A stretch of DNA of 64,000 bases from Ascaphus truei (Eukaryota; Chordata; Amphibia; Anura; Ascaphidae), in the NCBI GenBank assembly GCA_036426205.1, contig CM071568.1, positions 123,786,945 to 123,850,944 of the forward strand. Reading direction: 5' to 3'. Shown here piece after piece: positions 58,011-64,000 of this stretch. Within the stretch, counting starts at the first letter, position 1. Every line of letters begins with the position of its first letter. Below the pieces are notes generated by a model, which was not told the origin of the DNA, searched no databases, and was given only the letters and a program-made list of their open reading frames with translations. Both the position numbers and the translations under genes were made by a program.

Positions 58011-58876
58011 TAACAATGAGAACCCTGCACTTACAGTAGCAATTCTCCCAGAAGCCTCCATGGGTTTAACACATAATGTTAATATCCTGACCCCTGAGCA
58101 TGTACTGCTCTTCAAAAGAAATGTAAAAAATGTAGCGTTAAAATCATCTAACCTCCCTCGACGCGTAATATTTCAAGCGCTTACATCTCCTGAACGAAGA
58201 ATCACATTTTAAAAATAAAAACAGCGTTGCAAAGGACTGGAAAAAATGGTATTTGGCACATAGTGCTGCTTTGACCTTAAGACACATCAGTAGCTAATAA
58301 CATGTCTCTGTCACCTTAACTTGAAGCTGGAAGAAAATGTGAATTTCTGTATGTAAGCAGAGTAATACATTAAACATGACACTACTCCATTACTCAGAGA
58401 GATTTGGTTGTGATTTGAATGGGAAGGGGCAGTCCCATGTCGTCACTGCACAAGCAATCATATAACTCAACCGTGGTGACATTTAGCACCGAAAAGATGA
58501 AATCTAGCTGCTATTGTGAAGGCTCTAAAATGTATTCTAATCAGCTCTAAGCACTACAGCATTGTAATCACTACAGCATACTCAATACCTCATACCCTGT
58601 GTTTGAAACTTTATTAACGTTTAGATGGATGAGACCACTTACACTGTTTAATTCAGAGCACGATAAATGAACATACAAGCAGGTGCTTGGGAGAGTAATA
58701 TGATTATTTTATCAGAGTTGATCTAAGAAGGATCAGAAAAGTTCCCCCTATTGTTAGCACTCCATGCTGGATAATAGTAGATGGACAATAATGGCCCAAC
58801 AGTACATTACTGTAAGTCGGTCTATTGACCCAGAAGAACCAGAATGCCCAAAATAATAACATTTTATTCATTTCAG

Positions 58877-58948
58877 ATACAGGTTAAAAACATATATGCA
58901 ACATTAAAAATTCCCATAGTGGAGTGGCTTATAGAGCAGTTGACAAAG
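58877..58948 (+). other. Candidate 72-nt in-frame cassette exon in RIPOR2 intron 9
   Basis: ATTTTATTCATTTCAG ends at 58876 and GTAAAT follows 58948. The 72 nt between are open in the gene's frame (24 codons, beginning IQVKNIY and ending IEQLTK), with phase 0 on both sides exactly as exons 9 and 10 require. Inclusion would place 24 residues between ISIK and VTELKG. I do not recall this peptide from RIPOR2, so it could be a lineage-specific alternative exon, or chance in AT-rich intron. Only transcript data can decide. Confidence 0.35.
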
Positions 58949-59199
58949 GTAAATATATCTATCTGGGATACATTCAGACTGCTCCTATATTATCATCTAA
59001 TAAATCCGCATCAATTGCTGCTCATTCTTGTCCATCTATTATTATCCATTTGAAACTCTATTAACAGTTTTGAAATGAGATATTTTAGAAGATAAACATT
59101 TCTATTTTATTTAAGAAAATGATGGTGAAAACTGACTCGGCCACATCACTAGCTTTAGAATCCCATTTTCTTAGGGGTATTTTGTTTGTTGTATTCTAG

Positions 59200-59348
59200 G
59201 TGACAGAACTGAAAGGACTCGCTACTCACATCCTTGTTGGAAGTGTAACCTGTGAAACCAAGGACTTATTTGCTGCAAGACCTCAAGCGGTTGCTGTTGA
59301 CATTAACGACCTTGGCACTATAAAACTTAACCTTGAGGTAACATGGTG
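59200..59348 (+). CDS. RIPOR2: RIPOR2 exon 10
   Basis: A 149-nt exon with acceptor GTATTCTAG ending at 59199 and donor GTAAGT starting at 59349. It encodes [20 protein letters not shown], then a segment through [18 protein letters not shown], residues 267-315, and ends 2 nt into the next codon. The strand-rich pattern around [11 protein letters not shown] and the [16 protein letters not shown] motif are typical of the conserved middle domain. The split codon becomes TGC (Cys) with exon 11; I recall Tyr at this place in mammals. Confidence 0.95.
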
Positions 59349-59596
59349 GTAAGTAAAAGTGCGTCACAGTTATTGACACAAACCGCTCTTACAGAACATT
59401 AACCATTTATCTGTCCTGAAACATTTTCCATGTGTTAAAAACGCCTTACTTGTCATATGCTCCGGCACTTTGTATGATGAAGGGAAAAAAGCTGTGACAC
59501 ACAGGTAGCATCCAGTGCCAGAGTTACTTGACCGTGCTTAATGAATGTTAAGGTCCAGCACTGCTTACCGTATATGTGCCTTCTTATGTAATATGT

Positions 59597-59705
59597 CACA
59601 TAGAAACATAGAAGGTGACGCAGATAAGAGCCACCTGGCCCGCCACCTAATCTACCTATTTCCTATCTGCTGTAAAACCTCAGACCCTACTTGATCCTTG
59701 AAGAA
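59597..59705. repeat. Interspersed repeat of amphibian type
   Basis: Contains ACATAGAAACATAGAAGGTG, then CAGATAAGAGCCACCTGGCC and CTGTAAAACCTCAGACCCTA, an arrangement I recognise from many frog loci. The class is not known to me. Confidence 0.5.
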
Positions 59706-60743
59706 CAGCAGGTGCGCAAATTTCATCAGGACATGGAAGAAATTAAAAACACCCAATAGTGCAATATTGTCTGGTTCAACAAATAGAGTATTGATGAGGA
59801 CTATAGATTTTTCACTCACATATTAGACGTGGTGATCAGGCAGTGTGGTTGTTATAAGTTACCAACTTTTCTCCAAACAGGTACTCCGTGTTTATTTCGA
59901 GGTTATTTCACAAATATTCCATTTATTTGTTCCCAGCCTAAATCAAATTCATGGCACTTTTTTTTGTTGTTGCTGTCTCTGTGATACCAATTACTTTTTT
60001 GACCCTCCCCCTCCTCCCTCCCCCCACACACCTCTTTCCACCACCATCTTTTTCTTGTACATGGGTGGGAATCAGGGGGCCCTGTGGCTGAAACTCGTGA
60101 CTTTAAACTCCGGGGACCGCTTGGTTCCTGAGTTTTTTACTGTTGCAGGTAGCACCGGTACCATGCCCTCCAGGGGGCAATAAAATGTAGGTTTACATCT
60201 CTCACATCACGCAGCCAGTAGCAAGCCACGACTGTCGTGGCTTTCTATTGGCCCACGTGATGCGGGAGATTTAAATGCAAGGAAGTTCTGGCGCTACCTT
60301 TCCTGGGAACAAATCGGTACCCGGAGCGGAAATTAACATGGTTCAGCTCAGGGATCCCTGCTTCCCATCCATATAAAGAAATGGGTGGGACAGAAGGGGA
60401 ACTACTTATTTAATTTACTGCTGGGTTTGTGAATAATAAATGCAGTTAATTGGTCTGATTCAGAACTGTGGCCAGGAATCCAGCTTTGTGCCATTGTTTG
60501 CCACTATGAGCTGCATAAAAACTGAATACAACTTCTGTCATTTCTTATTTGTAATTTGTTTTTTTGCAAAATAATTGGTACTCTACAAAAACTTTGGTAA
60601 ACAGACATCTATCTATTCATTTATAAAGGTGATTGGAAAAAGCAGCTTTCCTAGCCGCAGCTAAAGTGAGCCACAGCAAAGCTCATTATCTTACTACTAG
60701 CAGCTAGTGTGCACCACCTGCTATTGTGCTTACTAGCTTGCAC

Positions 60744-60812
60744 ACGGTGTGTATGTGTGTACTGTATGTGTGTGTGTATGTATATATATATATATGTGTA
60801 TATATATATATA

Positions 60813-60866
<54 letters not shown>
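60744..60866. repeat. (TG)n/(TA)n compound microsatellite
   Basis: Short TATG/TA tracts (60776-60815) followed by about 24 uninterrupted TG dinucleotides (60816-60864). Produces Cys/Val or Thr/His ORFs that are not genes. Confidence 0.97.
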
Positions 60867-60867
<1 letters not shown>

Positions 60868-61128
60868 ACACTCAGAAGCAGCGAATTACTTTGTTACAGT
60901 TGCCCGATCGGCACCATCATAGGCAAAATAGAAAATGACTGGTTAGGAAAGAGACGTAACACTTGAAAATCACATTGATCCTACAATATTAAAGTAGGCA
61001 GGAAAAATACTATAGGGCAAATATCCCTTTCCTGCCAACATCGTGTCCTTTATAAACGCATGTAAAGATTATCTCCGTGTGTAACACTTGCATTCCTGTA
61101 ACCTAAGAGAAATGCTATTGTTTTGCAG

Positions 61129-61258
61129 CCCCTTCGATGTTGAGGATCTGACTCCCTCCACAGGCAACTTAAATAAGGCATCTGCTATACAGAGAAGAGT
61201 CTCTATATACAGCCAGGGCACTCCAGAAACCCCCACCTTTAAAGAGCATTCCTTCTTT
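61129..61258 (+). CDS. RIPOR2: RIPOR2 exon 11
   Basis: A 130-nt exon with acceptor TTGTTTTGCAG ending at 61128 and donor GTAAGT starting at 61259. It completes a Cys codon and encodes [20 protein letters not shown], then [20 protein letters not shown] and SFF, residues 316-359, ending in phase 0. The basic RRVS site and the TPETPTF stretch are likely phosphorylatable, by motif only. This exon leaves the folded middle domain and enters the Ser/Pro-rich linker. Confidence 0.95.
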
Positions 61259-61714
61259 GTAAGTATACCGGGTTTCTCAGAGATACTGTATTACAGTGAA
61301 TGAAAGATATTGGCAAGATATCCCCTTGACCCGCCTATTGGTGGGCTGCAGCTATTTCTGTTTTCCCTGCTACATGCTAGTTTTGCTTGGCCAAGCTTTC
61401 ATAACTCCTACCTAATGTTTGTTTTTGGCATTGCACTGAGGACTCTGTTTTAACTGTCGCATCATACACGATGTGTGAATATGCAAATATCTGTTAGAAA
61501 CATTTTTATTCAGATGCTGAAATATATCTGCAAGACAAAAGAGAAACCTTACTAGTATGGTCAGACTTGTATCCGTTTTTGTTTTGATTCATCCCCTGTA
61601 GCCTTCAACAGCCATTTTGATTCCATCTTTCCAAATGAGACAAAATGTCGCTTTGCTGTGGTAATCGTTGAGCTCTGCGTTTACTAACATCCTTTTGCTT
61701 TTAACCCGTTGAAG

Positions 61715-61861
61715 AAATGGCTGAACCCTCCACAAGACAGGCTGCGACTGTCAATTATGGATGCGCTGCAGGAGACTTTCTTTGACAAGCTCCGGCGCAG
61801 TCGTTCTTTTAGTGATCTACCATCTCTCAGGCTGAGGCCTAGCGCAGGCCAAGAGAGATAT
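61715..61861 (+). CDS. RIPOR2: RIPOR2 exon 12
   Basis: A 147-nt exon, phase 0 on both sides. The acceptor ends GTTGAAG at 61714, with an upstream pyrimidine tract (CCTTTTGCTTTTAACCC); the donor GTGAGT starts at 61862. It encodes KWLNPPQDRLRLSIMDALQE, then TFFDKLRRSRSFSDLPSLRL and RPSAGQERY, residues 360-408. RRSRSFSDLPS is a conserved basic-Ser motif of the kind bound by 14-3-3 proteins. Read-through past the donor gives a longer ORF ending at 61900, which I treat as intronic. Confidence 0.94.
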
Positions 61862-63303
61862 GTGAGTTACATAGACGGGGCAGAGCTGTGTGCTTCCTGA
61901 AGCTCTGTCACTCAGAACTTTTCATGCATGCTCTTATTGGCTCTCTGTGGGGTAGATCCTCAGAAGGTCGTTAATTATGTTCTAATAACATAACATTCCC
62001 GAAATAGATAACGCACTTTATTTTCCTATTTATTAACGGGTACGCTCAAGGCTAATGGTATGCAAAAGTAAGGTCCATTAGCAAAACAACCAATGAATGG
62101 GGATTACTGTAGCCTAAAATAATACACTGATCATACGCATTGGGAAAGAACGTTATTAGGAAACGTATATAGTATACTATACAATAAGAATATTATATAT
62201 GTTACATGTTTTATTTTATTTTTTAAACGCAGTGCCTGAACTGTGTGTAATTAAATATTATTTTGGTTACTTCTGTCACCTTGAAAATCATTTTCTCATA
62301 TGTAGATTAATTCTGGTAAACTCATACTTTAGACCAGGGGTGTGCAACCATTCTACAAGGGCTACATATTATTGCATTATTAGCGTTCTTTAACAGTAAC
62401 TGACGTCTGAGGGTCTCTGTAGTTGGGTAAAGGGCTCATTTTCATATGAAGAAACTGACGGTCTGTTAAAATGTATCGTTCCATTATTTTTAAGGGAAAT
62501 GGCTGAAATGCAGCAGCTTTCGGGATCTGAGGCTCTACCCCTTTGTTCTTTGTTCTTCACTTACCTATGTTTCCACATTTCCGTGTTGCTGAGTGGTTGC
62601 CGGATAAAAACTTGTTTTCATATTCTAAACATTTCATCCCTCCCACAGCACCATTGTAACTGGAAAAAAAAAATCAAATATGTTTTTTCTTCTGTTCTCA
62701 TTTGTTTAATTGCGGGTATTTTGAACAATGGAACATTTTATCACGGGGTAGCAAACCATTGATCTGCTCATTCATTTGTATAAATGGGTACACATATTAT
62801 TTCAGCATTTGCACTTTAAGATGGTTTACATTGTTTATTCATGCTCCAATTCTACATTTAGTAGAAAGAAGAATTAAGCGATTCCAAGGCTTGCTGTACA
62901 AGTTGAAACATGGATTACTGTTTATTTCCACAAATGACTTTCTGAGCAAGGCATCTGTAAGGACAGTGATTCCTGCTTTATAACTTGAGTAATGAATAAC
63001 AAACAACTTGTATGTTGATAAAGATCAGTTTAAGAAGCCCTTTAACACAATGCAGACGCCTTTGGCTGGGTACAAGTAACACAGTTTTTCTTATTACACT
63101 AAAACACATTGCACAAGTACACCGGACAGCCTGCACAGGCCCTTAAAACCAGATTATATGTCATTATGTAAGGACGCTTATTTCTTTACCATATATTGAA
63201 ATACTTCAGCATTTCTGGAAGTAATGAAAAAAATAAGTAAGCATTTTTCAACATTGCAGCAACTTCTACACACTTTATCAACCTGAAAAACCCCATTAAA
63301 TAT

Positions 63304-63368
<65 letters not shown>

Positions 63369-63510
63369 GTTTGTATAATTAACTTCCTCCATTTACAATT
63401 AACATGTTCTATTATTTTCTTTCTGGTTTTTTTTTTTCACTCAAATGCGATGAAATTCCATTTTGAGTAAGTTACAGTCCAATTTTAAAGGTTCCATTTT
63501 GTTTTTGCAG
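61862..63510 (+). other. RIPOR2 intron 12
   Basis: A 1.65-kb GT-AG intron. A lone hAT-type end CAGGGGTGTGCAACC occurs at 62336 without a partner, and a (TA)n tract lies near its 3' end. Several chance ORFs have no recognisable content. Confidence 0.85.
63299..63370. repeat. (TA)n microsatellite followed by poly(T)
   Basis: About 27 TA units with one phase break (63313-63317), then a run of 15 T. Such a tract is prone to length error in assembly. It lies 140 bp before the exon 13 acceptor. Confidence 0.97.
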
Positions 63511-64000
63511 TCCAATTTACAAGATGATGTTTTTGATACGGGTGTGGAATCCATGGAGAAGAGACCCCTCTCTTTAAGTTTTGATGACTTACCAAATGGT
63601 GACTGCACTCCTCCACGGTCAGCTGCCTCTTCTTCCCTGGGCTACTCCAATCCTGAAATCACTGTCACACCCGCAGAGCATAACCTCAGTCACATGTCCT
63701 TGGAGGACCCAGTGATGGATAACACCAGTGCCCGATCTTCTGCGGACTCATTTACGCGTTCTCAAGACTCTCAGTCCCACACCGAGCACGTCAGTGAAAA
63801 CGAGGAAGCCTTAGCAGGAGACAAGGCTGACTCCTCTGCTTGCCAAAGCCCCACACCCCCTGGGGGTAATAACATATTCATAAATTTGAATGTCTCGGTG
63901 CCAATACTGCAAGACTCAGATGAGGTTTCTGAGCTGAAGCCTGTGGAGCTAGACACTTGTGAAGGCAATATCACCAAGCAGCTAGTAAAGAGGCTTACTT
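63511..64000 (+). CDS. RIPOR2: RIPOR2 exon 13, truncated by window end
   Basis: The acceptor GTTTTTGCAG ends at 63510. The frame is open for all 490 nt to the window edge, from residue 409 to beyond 571. It starts SNLQDDVFDTGVESMEKRPL, passes through SLSFDDLPNGDC, a Ser-rich stretch, NPEITVTPAEHNLS and a long acidic/Ser/Pro-rich segment, and ends with SELKPVELDTCEGNITKQLV. The composition suggests an intrinsically disordered, phosphorylation-rich linker before the C-terminal helical repeats of RIPOR proteins, which lie outside this window. The donor is not seen. Confidence 0.95.

Larger units (their letters stand above)
57669..59199 (+). other. RIPOR2 intron 9
   Basis: A 1.5-kb GT-AG intron that holds a GC-rich hAT-like fragment at its start and the candidate cassette exon at 58877. 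The middle part (58.0-58.85 kb) is AT-rich with nothing else recognised. Confidence 0.85.
59349..61128 (+). other. RIPOR2 intron 10
   Basis: A 1.8-kb GT-AG intron with a frog-type interspersed repeat (59.6 kb), a pyrimidine-rich block (59.99-60.05 kb) and a TG/TA microsatellite (60.75-60.87 kb). Confidence 0.85.
19751..64000 (+). other. RIPOR2: RIPOR2 gene, coding part from start codon to internal exon 13 (3' end outside window)
   Basis: Thirteen exons with consensus AG/GT borders encode at least 571 codons that I recognise as RIPOR2 (FAM65B), the Rho family interacting cell polarization regulator 2. From family knowledge, it binds RhoA and inhibits it, interacts with 14-3-3 proteins, supports hair-bundle integrity in the inner ear, myoblast differentiation and leukocyte polarity, and acts in the cytoplasm and at cell protrusions. 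Seen here: exon lengths of 101 (coding), 156, 79, 24, 54, 150, 64, 44, 126, 149, 130, 147 and 490+ nt, whose phases join without a frameshift. The order is an N-terminal Ser-rich 14-3-3-type region, a helical Rho-binding region, a beta-rich middle region and a long Ser/Pro-rich region. The C-terminal part is beyond 64000. RIPOR1 and RIPOR3 are the alternatives, but the N-terminal and exon 12-13 sequence fits RIPOR2 best. Confidence 0.95.

Noticed and set aside
60651..60966. Thr/His and Cys/Val repeat ORFs
   Set aside because: Translation of the (TG)n microsatellite on both strands.
61862..61900. Extension of exon 12 to the stop at 61900
   Set aside because: TAT|GTGAGT is a good donor, and exon 13 continues the family sequence as SNLQDD, so the extension is intronic read-through; a rare truncated isoform is possible but unsupported.
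1..64000. CRISPR arrays, operons, bacterial promoters or terminators
   Set aside because: The window is spliced vertebrate DNA; tandem arrays here lack spacer structure and no prokaryotic genes are present.

Overview
The window is vertebrate nuclear DNA, most likely from an anuran amphibian. It has long AT-rich introns with GT-AG boundaries and is packed with frog-type repeats: Penelope-like relics, BEL/Pao and other LTR elements, L2/CR1-type LINE pieces, hAT and TTAA-target MITEs, and microsatellites. There are no bacterial features, no operons, and no tRNA or rRNA genes that I can see. The species call is inference from repeat content and protein divergence.

One host gene is recognisable: RIPOR2 (FAM65B), on the + strand. 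Thirteen coding exons run from the start codon at 19777 to the window end, where exon 13 is still open. Their phases join without a single frameshift through 571 codons, which is the strongest internal evidence for the model. RIPOR2 is a RhoA-binding cytoplasmic adaptor that restrains Rho signalling and shapes actin-rich protrusions. Positions 1-19750 look like upstream intron or flank of the same gene, with no exon I can support.

Layout: 1-19.7 kb is non-coding and repeat-rich, with four solo-LTR-like elements of one family, a Penelope GIY-YIG relic, and another LTR family. 19.75-30.0 kb carries exons 1-5, including a 24-bp microexon. 30-43.2 kb is a large intron with a palindrome-rich GC island, hammerhead-like motifs, inverted repeats and two LINE copies. 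43.2-44.0 kb carries exons 6-7, with a decayed copy of the exon 8 splice acceptor just upstream of exon 7. 44-56.6 kb is a second large intron with a G-rich minisatellite, three MITEs, a LINE ORF1 remnant and a 7.6-kb BEL/Pao element bounded by LTRs and a 5-bp target duplication. 56.6-64 kb carries exons 8-13 and an in-frame candidate cassette exon.

The points most worth a second look are: the phase-perfect 72-nt candidate exon at 58877-58948; the duplicated exon 8 acceptor at about 43785-43890; an apparently non-autonomous LTR element with two protein-like ORFs on opposite strands (26818-29065); hammerhead-like CTGANGA-stem-GAAACGCGTAG motifs at three sites; a GC-rich element whose two terminal hairpins carry the same 10-mer in their loops; and the near-uniform antisense orientation of LTR elements relative to RIPOR2.
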